DNA of 56,575 nucleotides from Teichococcus aerophilus. GTDB taxonomy: Bacteria > Pseudomonadota > Alphaproteobacteria > Acetobacterales > Acetobacteraceae. A program made the position numbers and the translations under genes. The notes under the pieces are model-generated. The model was not told the origin of the DNA, did no database searches, and saw nothing but the letters and a program-made list of their open reading frames with translations. Positions 16,955 through 26,221 of this stretch are shown here, piece by piece (position 1 is the stretch's first letter; each line of letters begins with the position of its first letter). The stretch lies in NCBI RefSeq assembly GCF_014490485.1, contig NZ_JACTVA010000037.1:1-56575 (forward strand), written 5' to 3'.

Positions 16955-18736
16955 TCATCCCCCCGGCAGCACCCGGCTCACCACCTGCCGGGCCGTGTTC
17001 TTCAACACGCTGCCCAGTTCCGGTTCCCCGGCCAGGCTGCTCATGAAGGCCTTCGCCTGCTGCACCGTGATATGCGGTGGCATGGGCGGTACGTTGGGGT
17101 CGGTGCGGGCTTCCAGCACCACCGGCCGGTCGGCGGCCAGCGCCTGGTCCCAGGCCGCGCCCACCAGCTCGGGGTCGTCCACCATCAGCCCCTTCAGCCC
17201 GATCATGTCGGCGTACCGGGCGTAGGAGAAATCCGGCACGCTCTGGCTTCCCAGGAATTTCGGGTCGCCCGCCATCACCCGCTGCTCCCAGGTCACCTGG
17301 TTGAGGTCCCGGTTGTTGAGCACAAGCACGATCAGCCGCGGGTCCGCCCAGTCCTTCCAGTATTTCGCGACCGTGATCAGCTCGTTGATGCCGTTCATCT
17401 GCATCGCCCCATCGCCGCAGATGGCTACCACCGGCCGCTCCGGGTGGGCGAACTTGGCGCCGATGGCATAGGGCATCCCGGACCCCATGCTGGCCAACCC
17501 GCCGGAGAGCGAGGCCTTCATCCCCCGCCGCAGCTTCACATCCCGCGCATACCAGTTGGTGGAGGAGCCAGAATCCGCAGCGATGATCACGTCATCCGGC
17601 AGGCGGGGCGAAAGCTCCCAGAACACGCGCTGCGGGTTGACCGGGTCGGCCTTGGTCATCGCCCGCTTTTCCAGCAGCTTCCACCAGCTTTCCGTCCAGC
17701 CGCCGATGCGCTTGCGCCAGCTGGCATCGGCCTTCTTCTCCAGCAGCGGCAGCAGCGCCCGCAGCGTGGCGGCGGCATCGCCCGCCAGGTTCACCTCCAT
17801 CGGGTAGCGCAGGCTGAGCATGGAGGGGTCGCGGTCGATCTGCACGGCCCGCGCCGCGCCTTCCTTCGGCAGGAATTCGGAATAGGGAAAGCCGCTGCCC
17901 ACCACCAGCAGCGTGTCGCATTCCTGCATCATCTTCCAGGATGGCTCGGTACCCAGCAGGCCGATGCTGCCGGTCACGAAAGGCAGCTCGTCCGGCACCG
18001 CGGCCTTGCCCAGCAATGCCTTGGCGATGCCGGCGCCCAGCCGCTCCGCCACCTCCAGCACCTCGTCCGTCGCCTCCAGCGCCCCGGCGCCGACCAGCAT
18101 GGCCACCTTCTTGCCGGCGTTCAGCACCTCGGCGGCACGGGCCAGCGTCGCCGGCTCCGGCACCACCAGCGGCGCCGCGTAGCCCACGCCGCTATGGATG
18201 GTGCCGTGCGCGTGCGGCGGCGTCTCCACCGCGTCCAGTTCCTGGATGTCGTTGGGCAGGATGACGCAGGCCACCCGCCGCTCCGCCTGCGCCACCCGCA
18301 TCGCGCGGTCGATCACGTGGCGCAGCTGCTCCGGCACGCTCACCTGCTGCACGTAGTCGCAGACATCGGCGAACAGCACGGCCAAGTTCACTTCCTGCTG
18401 GTAATGCCCGCCCAGCGCCGCCCGCGCCTGCTGGCCGACAATCGCCACCACCGGCATGTGGTCCGCCTTGGCATCGTACAGCCCGTTCAGCAGATGGATC
18501 GCCCCGGGGCCGGACGTCGCGAGGCAGACACCCACCTCCCCGGTGTACTTGGCATGCGCGCAGGCCATGAAGGCCGCCATCTCCTCATGCCGCACCTGGG
18601 TGAAGTGCATCGTCTCCTTCGCCCGGTCCAGCGCCCCCATCACGCCGTTGATGCCATCACCCGGATAGCCGTAGATGCGCTTCACGCCCCAGGCGGAGAG
18701 GCGCTCCACCACGAAGTCGCCGGCCGTCTTTGCCAT
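16955..18736 (-). CDS. Thiamine pyrophosphate-dependent enzyme, pyruvate oxidase (PoxB)-like
   Basis: 593 aa, started at ATG 18736 (MAKTAGDFVVERL), which has GGGAG eight bases upstream. Three TPP-family domains follow in order: the N-terminal pyrimidine-binding domain with the catalytic glutamate in QVRHEEMAAF, a central domain with MLVGAGALEA, and the C-terminal pyrophosphate-binding domain with GDGAMQMNG near residue 435 and LNNRDLNQVTWEQR. This is the pattern of PoxB-type pyruvate dehydrogenases (quinone) and related oxidases; acetolactate synthase is less likely. It would decarboxylate pyruvate or a similar 2-oxo acid. The gene is alone on its strand between repeat copy 6 and the aldolase gene. 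Confidence 0.85.
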   Translation of the reverse strand: MAKTAGDFVVERLSAWGVKRIYGYPGDGINGVMGALDRAKETMHFTQVRHEEMAAFMACAHAKYTGEVGVCLATSGPGAIHLLNGLYDAKADHMPVVAIVGQQARAALGGHYQQEVNLAVLFADVCDYVQQVSVPEQLRHVIDRAMRVAQAERRVACVILPNDIQELDAVETPPHAHGTIHSGVGYAAPLVVPEPATLARAAEVLNAGKKVAMLVGAGALEATDEVLEVAERLGAGIAKALLGKAAVPDELPFVTGSIGLLGTEPSWKMMQECDTLLVVGSGFPYSEFLPKEGAARAVQIDRDPSMLSLRYPMEVNLAGDAAATLRALLPLLEKKADASWRKRIGGWTESWWKLLEKRAMTKADPVNPQRVFWELSPRLPDDVIIAADSGSSTNWYARDVKLRRGMKASLSGGLASMGSGMPYAIGAKFAHPERPVVAICGDGAMQMNGINELITVAKYWKDWADPRLIVLVLNNRDLNQVTWEQRVMAGDPKFLGSQSVPDFSYARYADMIGLKGLMVDDPELVGAAWDQALAADRPVVLEARTDPNVPPMPPHITVQQAKAFMSSLAGEPELGSVLKNTARQVVSRVLPGG

Positions 18737-19108
18737 TGCGGGTCTCCCTTCATGCAAGCGGCTGCCGCGGAACGCCGCTGGCCCGGCCTGGCGGAACCTC
18801 CGGCCCAGCGCTCACGCCCGGCGAAGCACCGGTCCTGGAACCCCGGCCGAGTCCCGCCGGAACGCACCCGCCCAGCAAGCTGAAGCGCAAAAGGCCAAGC
18901 TCCACCCAGCGGGGTTCCGCAACAGTCTCTTGGGGATGCAACGCGAGGGGCGGCCGCCTGTTGCCCGCCTCGCGGCAAAACCGTCCGGCCCACCGCCCCG
19001 GCACCGGGCGCCGGATACGCAACAGGGGGCCGAAAGGCCCCCTGCGCGCCGCCATCGTCATGCCGTGCCCGTGGCGGGGCCCAGGGCCCCGCCACGCGCC
19101 TCCGGCCT
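18737..19108. other. Intergenic region with two GC-rich hairpins
   Basis: 372 bp between two minus-strand genes with no supported ORF. Two strong palindromes lie next to the 3' end of the aldolase gene: 19071-19095 (GTGGCGGGGCC/GGCCCCGCCAC) and 19023-19044 (CAGGGGGCC GAAA GGCCCCCTG). Neither is followed by a T-tract on the minus strand. They are the only candidates for 3'-end signals of the aldolase gene. Confidence 0.5.
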
Positions 19109-20206
19109 TCAGCCCGCCAGGGTGCGCCCGGCGGAGCCCAGGTCCACGAACGCCTCGTCCAGGCGCTTCACGATGCCCTTCTCGGCCGCGCGCAGCCACT
19201 TGCGCGGGTCGTACAGCTTCTTGGTCGGCTTGCCGTTGGAGGGGTCGATCTGGTGCGTGAAGGCCACCGCATTGGCCTGCACATAGGCGCCCACCGGCTC
19301 CGCGAACGCGAACTGCGTGTCGGTATCGATGTTCATCTTGAACACGCCGTAGGACACCGCTTCGGTGATCTTGTCCTTCTCGGAGCCGGAGCCGCCGTGG
19401 AACACCAGCGCCATCGGCTTGTCGCCACCGCCGAACTTCTCGGCCACCGCCACCTGCGACGCCTTCAGGATCTCCGGCCGCAGCTTCACGTTGCCGGGCG
19501 CGTACACGCCATGCACGTTGCCGAAGGACGCCGCCATCGTCACGTGGCCGATGGGCGAGAGCACTTCCCACGCCTTCAGCACGTCTTCCGGCTGGGTGTA
19601 GAGATGCGCGTTATCGGCCGATTCCTCGATATCGTGGCCGATACCGTCTTCCTCGCCGCCCGTCACGCCAAGCTCGATCTCCAGGCTCATGCCCAGCGGC
19701 GCCATGCGCTTCAGTACCTTGGCGCATTCCTCGATATTCACATCGAGCGGCTCGGCCGACAGGTCGATCATGTGGGAGGAGAACAGCGGCTGCCCAGTCC
19801 GCTTCATGTGCTCCTCGCCATGGTCGATCATGGCATTCACCCACGGCAGCAGGCTGCGGTCGGCGTGGTCGGTATGCAGCACCACGCAGACGCCATAGGC
19901 CGCGGCCACCGTGTGCACATGCTGCGCGGCGGAGACCGCGCCCAGCACGCGGGCGGCATTGGCATCGGGGCAACCCTCGCCGGCGAAGAAGCGCGCGCCG
20001 CCGTTGGAGAGCTGGATGATCACGTCGGACTTGTTCTTGGCCGCCGCTTCCAGCACCGCGTTGATGCTGTTCGTCCCCACCACGTTCACGGCGGGCAGCG
20101 CGTAGCCGCCGTCCCGGCAGGCCTCCAGCAACGCCAGGTAATCGGCGCCGGTGACCACGCCGGGCTTCAGCTTGGTGGTGGCCTTCAGGTCGGTTCTATC
20201 GTTCAT
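19109..20206 (-). CDS. fba: Class II fructose-bisphosphate aldolase
   Basis: 365 aa, started at ATG 20206 (MNDRTDLK). The protein follows the E. coli FbaA-type class IIA pattern: ALPAVNVVGTNSINAVLEA, the zinc-ligand region VVLHTDHADRSLLPW, GEEHMKRTGQPLFSSHMIDLS, ELGVTGGEEDG, the HVTMAASFGNVHGVY segment and FHGGSGS with MNIDTDTQFAF for phosphate binding. It cleaves fructose-1,6-bisphosphate to dihydroxyacetone phosphate and glyceraldehyde-3-phosphate in glycolysis/gluconeogenesis and the Calvin cycle. It appears monocistronic, with its own promoter region containing a direct repeat. Confidence 0.94.
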   Translation of the reverse strand: MNDRTDLKATTKLKPGVVTGADYLALLEACRDGGYALPAVNVVGTNSINAVLEAAAKNKSDVIIQLSNGGARFFAGEGCPDANAARVLGAVSAAQHVHTVAAAYGVCVVLHTDHADRSLLPWVNAMIDHGEEHMKRTGQPLFSSHMIDLSAEPLDVNIEECAKVLKRMAPLGMSLEIELGVTGGEEDGIGHDIEESADNAHLYTQPEDVLKAWEVLSPIGHVTMAASFGNVHGVYAPGNVKLRPEILKASQVAVAEKFGGGDKPMALVFHGGSGSEKDKITEAVSYGVFKMNIDTDTQFAFAEPVGAYVQANAVAFTHQIDPSNGKPTKKLYDPRKWLRAAEKGIVKRLDEAFVDLGSAGRTLAG

Positions 20207-20231
20207 CAAGGGGATCCCCACGGTCGTCTGT

Positions 20232-20257
20232 CACTATACAGCACCGGCACTATACAT
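20232..20257 (-). promoter_or_regulatory. Direct repeat with two TATAGT boxes upstream of fba
   Basis: CACTATACA occurs at 20232-20240 and again at 20249-20257, 17 bp apart. On the minus strand each contains TATAGT, a good -10 hexamer. The two could be alternative -10 elements or an operator half-site pair 26-51 bp before the fba ATG. Confidence 0.45.
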
Positions 20258-20296
20258 CATTGGCGCCGCCGGCCAGAGAGGGCGGCCGGCTGGCCA

Positions 20297-20770
20297 TCAA
20301 ACTGTCTTGTCATGCTTATCGTTGCCCGGCAGGAAACGTTCCGCCCAGCGCACCAGGGTCAGCAACACCAGACCTATCGCCGTGGCCAGCCCCGCCAGCA
20401 CCCACTGCCCGGTCCCGGCCGCAATGCCCAAGGCCACGGCCAGGATCAGGCTGGCCGCGCTGGTCAGGTTGTGCACATCCCGGTGCCGGGTAAACACCAG
20501 CCCGGCCCCGATGAAGCCCACCGCCTGGAACAACCCCTGCACCACCCGCAGTGGATCAGCCTCCCCACCCTGCCGGTGCACCATCTCGTGCAGCATCAGG
20601 CCGGAGATCACCACGACCGCCGCGCTCAACGCCAGAATGCCATGGGTCCGCATGCCAGCGGCAAAACCGCGCAGCTCACGGTCCAGCCCCAGCGCCATGC
20701 CCAGCACCGCCGCCGCCACCAGCCGCTCAGCCATCTCCCAGGCCGTGAATGAGCCGATCGTCGCCTCCAT
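20297..20770 (-). CDS. MgtC/SapB family membrane protein
   Basis: 157 aa with four hydrophobic segments. The family pattern is visible: ERLVAAAVLGMALGLDREL, GMRTHGILALSAAVVV, then the FQAVGFIGAGLVF motif with GFIGAG and LTSAASLILAVALGIAAGTG. MgtC proteins sit in the inner membrane and modulate ATP synthase or magnesium/phosphate homeostasis in bacteria that possess them. This is the short form without the cytoplasmic C-terminal domain. It follows fba by 90 bp upstream on the same strand, but the fba promoter lies between them. Confidence 0.85.
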   Translation of the reverse strand: MEATIGSFTAWEMAERLVAAAVLGMALGLDRELRGFAAGMRTHGILALSAAVVVISGLMLHEMVHRQGGEADPLRVVQGLFQAVGFIGAGLVFTRHRDVHNLTSAASLILAVALGIAAGTGQWVLAGLATAIGLVLLTLVRWAERFLPGNDKHDKTV

Positions 20771-20819
20771 CCCCCTCTAACGGCGTAACCCGGGCCGGGA
20801 TGCGCTTCAGCGGTGGAGC

Positions 20820-21065
20820 GAAGGCCGGGGAAAGAATTCCCCGGGCCCCTTCTTTTCCTTCTTCGAGCTTGGCGTTGCGCCTCAGGACTGAGAGCGGACG
20901 CCGCTTGATGATTTTCATAATGGCCACAAGGGCTGAACCCGCAGTCGCCGGAGGTCTAGGACTCCGGCGCACCCAGCCGTCTTTAGGAACTGCCCTACCA
21001 ACAGCCACGCCCGAAAACTCGCAGAAAGAAAAGAAGGGGCCCGGGGAATTCTTTCCCCGGCCTTC
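20820..21065. repeat. Intergenic inverted-repeat element, copy 7
   Basis: About 246 bp, complete. The left arm is at 20820-20873 (hairpin CCGGGGAA/TTCCCCGG, loop AGAA, then GCCCCTTCTTTTCC) and the right arm at 21015-21065. The central hairpin GGAGGTCTAGGACTCC is slightly degraded. It lies between the start of the mgtC-like gene and the end of the LysR gene, both minus strand; LysR reads into the right arm 20 bp after its stop. Confidence 0.92.
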
Positions 21066-21085
21066 CTCCCCACCCAGCAAAACCA

Positions 21086-22009
21086 TCACGTCAACGCCCC
21101 CGCCCACCGGCTCTCCGGCTCCCGCAGCAGGTCCACGAAGGCGCGCAACGGGGCCGGCATCAGCCGCCGGCTGGGGTAGTACAGGCAGGGTCCGGGGAAG
21201 CTCTGCCACCACTCCCGCAGCACCGGCCGCAGGGCGCCGCTGGCCAGATGCGGCGCCAGCACCTCGCCGAAGGAGAAGATGATCCCCAGCCCCTGGGTTG
21301 CGGCCTCCATCTGCATCTCGGCACCGTTGGTCAGCAGCGGCCCATCGGGGCGGATTCGCACCACCTCCCCGGCCCTCTCCAATTCCCAGGGCAAGGTGTG
21401 GCCGTTGATGAAGCGGTGGCGGATGCAGCGATGCGCCAGCAACTCCCGCGGGTGGCGCGGCTCGCCGTGGGCGGCCAGGTAGGCCGGCGCGGCGGCCAGC
21501 GCATAGCATTGCTGCCGGGGCCCGATCGGCACCGCGATCATGTCCTGCGCGATGCTCTCGTCGTAGCGGATGCCGGCATCGTAGCCCTGCGCCAGCACGT
21601 CGACGAAGCTGTCCTCCGCCACCACGTCCAGCATCACCCCGGGGTGGCGCAGCATGAAGCGCGCCGCGATCGGCGGCAGCACCACGCGCGAGACGATCCC
21701 CGGCACGTTCAGCCGCAGGGTGCCGATCAACCCGCCGCCGTCGCGGAACCCGTTCACCGCATCCAGCGCCGCCGCCACCTCGCGCAGCGCGGGCGCCAGC
21801 CGCTCCAGCAATTGCTGCCCGGCCTCGGTCGGGGTCACGCTGCGGGTGGTGCGGTTCAACAGCCGCACCCCCGCCCCCTCCTCCAGCCGCCGCACCGCCT
21901 CGCTCAATGCGGAGGCCGAGACCCCGCGCAGCCGCGCCGCGCCCCGGAAGCTGCGCTCCCGCGCCACCGCCGCGAAGGCATCCAGGTCAGCGAGGTCCGG
22001 CTCAGCCAT
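21086..22009 (-). CDS. LysR family transcriptional regulator
   Basis: 307 aa. An N-terminal winged helix-turn-helix (DLDAFAAVARERSFRGAARL.. SALSEAVRRLEE.. VRLLNRTTRSV) is joined to a LysR substrate-binding domain (from about residue 90, RLNVPGIVSRVVLPPIAARF). It starts 107 bp from the aldo/keto reductase start on the opposite strand, the classical arrangement for a LysR regulator controlling its divergent neighbour and itself. The effector is unknown. The sequence most resembles regulators of oxidoreductase genes. Confidence 0.92.
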   Translation of the reverse strand: MAEPDLADLDAFAAVARERSFRGAARLRGVSASALSEAVRRLEEGAGVRLLNRTTRSVTPTEAGQQLLERLAPALREVAAALDAVNGFRDGGGLIGTLRLNVPGIVSRVVLPPIAARFMLRHPGVMLDVVAEDSFVDVLAQGYDAGIRYDESIAQDMIAVPIGPRQQCYALAAAPAYLAAHGEPRHPRELLAHRCIRHRFINGHTLPWELERAGEVVRIRPDGPLLTNGAEMQMEAATQGLGIIFSFGEVLAPHLASGALRPVLREWWQSFPGPCLYYPSRRLMPAPLRAFVDLLREPESRWAGALT

Positions 22010-22116
22010 TGTGCGGATTTCCGTACAGATCGTGCATGAAAGCGCTGATTATCACCGCAGTCGCCCCGACGCATAACCCCTCCCGGCACGATCCGCTGCC
22101 CGAACAGGAGCACCCC

Positions 22117-23111
22117 ATGCAACAGCGCCAACTCGGCCGTACCGGCCCCCAGGTTTCCGCCCTCGGCCTCGGCTGCATGGGCATGTCGGCATGTACGGCC
22201 CGTCCGACCGCGCCGAAAGCCTCGCCACCCTCCACGCCGCCCGGGACGCCGGCATCACCCTGCTGGATACCGGCGACTTCTACGGCATGGGCCATAACGA
22301 GCTGCTGATCGGCGAGGCCCTCCGCACCCTGCCGCGGGACCAGGTGCAGATCAGCGTCAAGTTCGGCGCCCAGCGAGACCCGGCCGGCAACTGGATCGGC
22401 TACGACGCCAGCCCGGCCGCGGTGAAGACCGCGCTGGCCTACACGCTGCAGCGCCTCGGCGTGGAATACATCGACATCTACCGCCCCGCCCGCCTGGACC
22501 CGGACGTGCCGGTGGAGGACACGATCGGCGCCATCGCCGAGATGGTGGGGGCCGGCTATGTCCGCCACATCGGCCTCTCCGAGGTCGGCGCCGCCACCAT
22601 CCGCCGCGCCGCCGCCGTGCACCCCATCGCCGACCTGCAGATCGAATACTCGCTGATCTCCCGTGGCATCGAGGACGCCATCCTCCCCACCTGCCGGGAG
22701 CTCGGCATCGGCATCACCGCCTATGGCGTGCTGTCGCGCGGGCTGATCAGCGGCCACTGGCAGGCCGGCCAGGGCAGCGCGGCCGATTTCCGCAGCCACA
22801 GCCCGCGCTTCCAGCAGGGCAATGTGGAGCGCAACCTGGCCCTGGTCGAAGCGCTGCGCGCCATCGCCACCGCCAAAGGCGCCAGCGTCGCCCAGATCGC
22901 CATCGCCTGGGTCGCGGCACAGGGCCAGGACATCGTCCCCCTCGTCGGCGCCCGCCGGCGGGACCGGCTGGCCGAGGCCCTCGGCGCCCTCGACGTCACC
23001 CTCACCCCGGCCGACCTCGCGGCCATCGAGCAGGCCATCCCCAAGGGCGCCGCGGCCGGGGACCGCTACATGGCGGCGCAGATGCACCACCTGGACAGCG
23101 AGCAAGGCTGA
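22117..23111 (+). pseudogene. Aldo/keto reductase, frameshifted near the N-terminus
   Basis: Starting at ATG 22117 (AGGAG seven bases upstream) the sequence reads MQQRQLGRTGPQVSALGLGC MGMSA, then leaves the frame; a second frame from 22191 continues at the expected position with YGPSDRAESLATLHAARDAG and runs to 23111. The family consensus is GCMGMS-x-x-YGP, so one base appears to be missing at about 22186-22192. The rest is intact: the catalytic Asp/Tyr in DTGDFYGMG, GVEYIDIYRPARLDP, GLSEVGAATIRRA and SLISRGIEDAIL. Restored length would be about 331 aa, normal for AKR13-type enzymes. It is either a recent inactivating mutation or a sequencing error. Confidence 0.8.
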
Positions 23112-23266
23112 ACGAACGCGCGGCACATCCGGCCCGGGGCGGCATGCCATCCCGGGCCACCGCAACCCAACTGTCATCAATCCCCGCCACGCCACCGCCG
23201 CATCCCCCTTGCGGCGCCCCCGCCCACAAGGGCAAGCATCCACGCATCACGCGCGGAGCCACTCCC

Positions 23267-24607
23267 TTGGACATCGTCATCGGCCTCGGCCTCATCCTGC
23301 TGCTGATCGGCGCCAGCATCCTCATCTCCCTGTCCGAGATCGCCTTCGCCGCCGCGCGTGAAACCCGCCTGCGCGTCCTCGCCCAATCCGGCGAGGCCCG
23401 CGCCACCCAGTTCCTCGCCCTGCGGCGGGACCCGGCCGGCGTGGTCACCGCCCTGCAGATCTGCGTCAACGCCGTCGGCATCCTCGCCGGCATCGTCGGC
23501 GAAGGCGCCCTCACCCCCGGCCTCACCCGCGTGATGCTCAGCCTCGGCGCCGAGGCCTGGGCCAGCAGCCTGGCCTCCATCCTCTCCTTCGTCGTCGTCA
23601 CCTCGCTCTTCGTCCTGCTGGCGGACCTGGTGCCGCGCCGCGTGGCGATGATGCAACCGGAACGCGTCGCCATCGGCGTCGCCTGGTTCCTCGCCATCTC
23701 GGTCAAGCTGCTGCGGCCGCTGATCTGGGTGTTCTCCGGCATCGCGGACGGGCTGATGCGCCTGCTCGGCCTGCCCACCTCCGCCCGCGCGGACGTGGTG
23801 ACGCCCGAGGAACTGCGCGCCACCCTCGCCGCCAGCGCCGAATCCGGCGCGCTGGACGCCAGCGAGCACCGCCTGATCGAGAACGTGCTGGCACTGCGCG
23901 AACGTACCGTCACCTCCACCATGACCACGCGCGACGAGATCATCTTCCTCGACCTGCGCGAAACGCCGGAGGAATGGCGGGAGAAAGTCCACCGCCACCC
24001 CTATTCCCGCTACCCGGTCTGCGACGGCGGGCTGGACCACGTCGTCGGCTACACCCGCGCGGAAGACGTCCTGGCCGAAGTGCTGCAAGCCGGCCCCGGC
24101 GCCCTGAAGCCGGAAGCCCTGAAGCCCGGCACGCAGGAACCCGCCCGTATGCGGCGGGACGCCCCCTCGGTGCCCGAGACCCTCGACCTCTGGGAAGTCC
24201 TGGCCCAGTTCGAGGCCCAGAACGCCGGCTTCGCCCTGGTCGTCAGCGAATACGCCGTCGTCGTCGGTCTCGTCACCTACAAGGACGTGCTCGCCGCCCT
24301 GGTCGGCGGCCTGGCCGACCCGTTCGAGGAACGCGTCATCCTCAAGCGGGACGAGAACTCCTGGCTGGTGGACGGCATCGCCCCCATGGCCGACGTCGCC
24401 ATCGCCCTCGGCGCCGAAACCCTGCCGACCGACGGCCCCTACCACACCGCCGGCGGCTTCGTGATGCACCGCCTCCGCCGCGTCCCCCGCAAGGCCGACC
24501 GCGTGGAAGCCGCCGGCTTCGTCTTCGAAGTGGTGGACGTGGAAGGCTTCCGCGTGAACCAGCTCCTCGTCACCCGCAAACAGACACCACCAACCGGTCC
24601 CGCCTGA
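23267..24607 (+). CDS. CNNM/CorC (hemolysin C-like) family membrane protein
   Basis: 446 aa from a TTG at 23267, chosen because GGAG lies eight bases upstream and the protein then begins at once with the first membrane helix (LDIVIGLGLILLLIGASILI). The 123-base longer frame adds only Pro/His-rich residues. Order: a DUF21/CNNM membrane domain of four segments (to about residue 150, including LSEIAFAAARETRL), a basic/acid linker with ESGALDASEHRLIENVLAL, a CBS pair (YSRYPVCDG.., FALVVSEYAVVVGLVTYKDV) and a C-terminal CorC_HlyC domain (WLVDGIAPMADV). Members are implicated in divalent metal or sodium transport. It stands alone and ends 28 bp before repeat copy 8. Confidence 0.88.
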   Translation: MDIVIGLGLILLLIGASILISLSEIAFAAARETRLRVLAQSGEARATQFLALRRDPAGVVTALQICVNAVGILAGIVGEGALTPGLTRVMLSLGAEAWASSLASILSFVVVTSLFVLLADLVPRRVAMMQPERVAIGVAWFLAISVKLLRPLIWVFSGIADGLMRLLGLPTSARADVVTPEELRATLAASAESGALDASEHRLIENVLALRERTVTSTMTTRDEIIFLDLRETPEEWREKVHRHPYSRYPVCDGGLDHVVGYTRAEDVLAEVLQAGPGALKPEALKPGTQEPARMRRDAPSVPETLDLWEVLAQFEAQNAGFALVVSEYAVVVGLVTYKDVLAALVGGLADPFEERVILKRDENSWLVDGIAPMADVAIALGAETLPTDGPYHTAGGFVMHRLRRVPRKADRVEAAGFVFEVVDVEGFRVNQLLVTRKQTPPTGPA

Positions 24608-24634
24608 AACACTCGGCGCTCCTTCGGGGAAGCA

Positions 24635-25091
24635 AAAAGCCGGGGAAAGAATTCCCCGGTCCCCTTCTTTTCTTTTTTCGAGTTTTGTGGGCGCGGATGT
24701 TCAGAGGTCTGTCTGACCTGAGACACGGCCTGTCTGCGCTAGGGGTCCCTGACGTTGCTATGGACTACCCGTTAGAAGCCGATATTGCTGTGCCGCCGAT
24801 GAGAAAAAATATAATTAAATCAATAGTTTGAACCCAACCCCGTGAACCTTTGGTAAGTATTACGGATCTGCGTTCAAGCATCTGGCATTCCTGCACCCGC
24901 GTACCGCAGGAAGGTGAAGTAGATCAGCGAATCAAAAGCCGCCATCACAGCATTATAATTTCAGCGCATGCGGTCCCAGCCCGTCTCGCCCACGATAAAC
25001 ATCTTCAAAGAGGCGTCCACTCCCACCCCTGAAGCACCGACGCCAAACTCGAAAAAAGAAGATGGGGCCTGGGGAATTCCTTCCCCAGCCT
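24635..25091. repeat. Intergenic inverted-repeat element, copy 8, enlarged AT-rich interior
   Basis: 457 bp, about twice the usual length. The left arm (24635-24690) has CCGGGGAA/TTCCCCGG; the right arm (25050-25091) carries the compensated CTGGGG/CCCCAG stem. The interior, especially 24770-24990, is unusually AT-rich (ATATAATTAAATCAATAG) and shows no central family hairpin or gene. Foreign DNA may have replaced or entered the core. Confidence 0.85.
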
Positions 25092-25135
25092 ACCGCTTCC
25101 CCGCCGAGCCACCAGGCACGGAAGCCGAACCACGC

Positions 25136-25822
25136 CTACCCCCGCCGCGTCGCCACCAGCAGCACGTTCGGGAAGGGCGTCCCTTCCCAGCAGGGTGTCA
25201 CCGTGCTGTCGAAGCCCAACCCCGCCAGCACCGCCTGCATCCGCGGCAGCTGCATCGCCCGCAGGCCGAAGGGCGGCTGGCCGCGCAGCGTGCGGTGCAG
25301 CCGTTCGTTCCACAGCCCCACGGCGCTGCGCCAGCCGGCATCCGGGTCCAGGGTGCGGATCAGCAGGCGTTGCCGCGCCGCCGCCGCCATCGCGGCCAGC
25401 AGCGCGTGCTGCGCCGGTTCCGGCAGCAGGAACAGCACGTCCATCAGCAGCAGCGTGTCGCCTTCCGGCAGTTCCGGCCGGCTGAGGTCGGCCGCAGCGT
25501 ACTCGGCGGGCAGCCCGCGCGCGGCGCGCTGCGCATCCTGCACCCGCACCATATCCAGGTCGTAGCCGGACACACGCTCCGCCAGCCCTGCCAGCAGCAG
25601 CGCGAGGGAAAGCTGCCCCCGCCCGCAGCCCAGATCGACCACATGGCCAAACCCGCCCGGCGTCGCCGCCGCCTGCCGCAGCACCACCGCCGTCGCCGGG
25701 TCCCGCTTCAGCTTGGACGGCACGAAATGCCGCCCCGTCCGCGTCCCCTCCCGGTACCGGGTGGCAACGCTGCGGTAGAGTGCGGGCAGGTCATGCAACG
25801 GCAAAGGCTGGGCCAGGGGCAT
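25136..25822 (-). CDS. SAM-dependent methyltransferase domain protein
   Basis: 228 aa, started at ATG 25822 (MPLAQPLPLHDL), which has GGAAG six bases upstream; a longer frame to 25897 exists without a ribosome binding site. Motif I is VVDLGCGRGQLSLALLLAG, followed by the acidic GYDLDMVRVQDAQRAA and LLLMDVLFLLPEPAQHALL, the usual Rossmann methyltransferase order. The N-terminus YRSVATRYREGTRTGRHFVP SKLKRDP is distinctive. Substrate unknown. It converges with the CNNM gene across repeat copy 8. Confidence 0.75.
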   Translation of the reverse strand: MPLAQPLPLHDLPALYRSVATRYREGTRTGRHFVPSKLKRDPATAVVLRQAAATPGGFGHVVDLGCGRGQLSLALLLAGLAERVSGYDLDMVRVQDAQRAARGLPAEYAAADLSRPELPEGDTLLLMDVLFLLPEPAQHALLAAMAAAARQRLLIRTLDPDAGWRSAVGLWNERLHRTLRGQPPFGLRAMQLPRMQAVLAGLGFDSTVTPCWEGTPFPNVLLVATRRG

Positions 25823-25948
25823 CTGGGCTTCCGTGTCAGGCGGTGCCGCATGAAACCACATGACGTGGCTGCAATCTATCCGCCACCCGCCGCCCATCAG
25901 CGGAAGGTGAACCAGCCCTGCCTCTCACATTGAAGGGTCGGGCGGGAA

Positions 25949-26192
25949 GGAAGGCTGGGGAAAGAATTCCCCAGACCCCTTCTTTTATTTCTGCGAGCTT
26001 GGCGTGGCGCCTCGGGACTGAGCGGACTCTCTTAATGATTTTAACAATGGGCCACGCGGGCTGAACCCTCAGTCGCCGGAGGTCCAAGACCTCCGGCGCA
26101 CCCAGCCGTCCCTCAAGACCGACCCTTCAGCAGCGCCCCAGCAAGACTCGAAAAAAGAAGATGGGGTCCGGGGAATTCCTTCCCCGGTCTTC
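25949..26192. repeat. Intergenic inverted-repeat element, copy 9
   Basis: About 244 bp, complete. The left hairpin is CTGGGGAA/TTCCCCAG with loop AGAA; the right hairpin is of the CCGGGG class, so the two arms of one copy differ by a compensated pair. The central hairpin GGAGGTCCAAGACCTCC and the phrase CTGAACCCTCAGTCGCC are present. tsaC (minus strand) reads into the right arm. Confidence 0.92.
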
Positions 26193-26221
26193 CCTCAACC
26201 GACCACCAAGCGACTCCCCCG

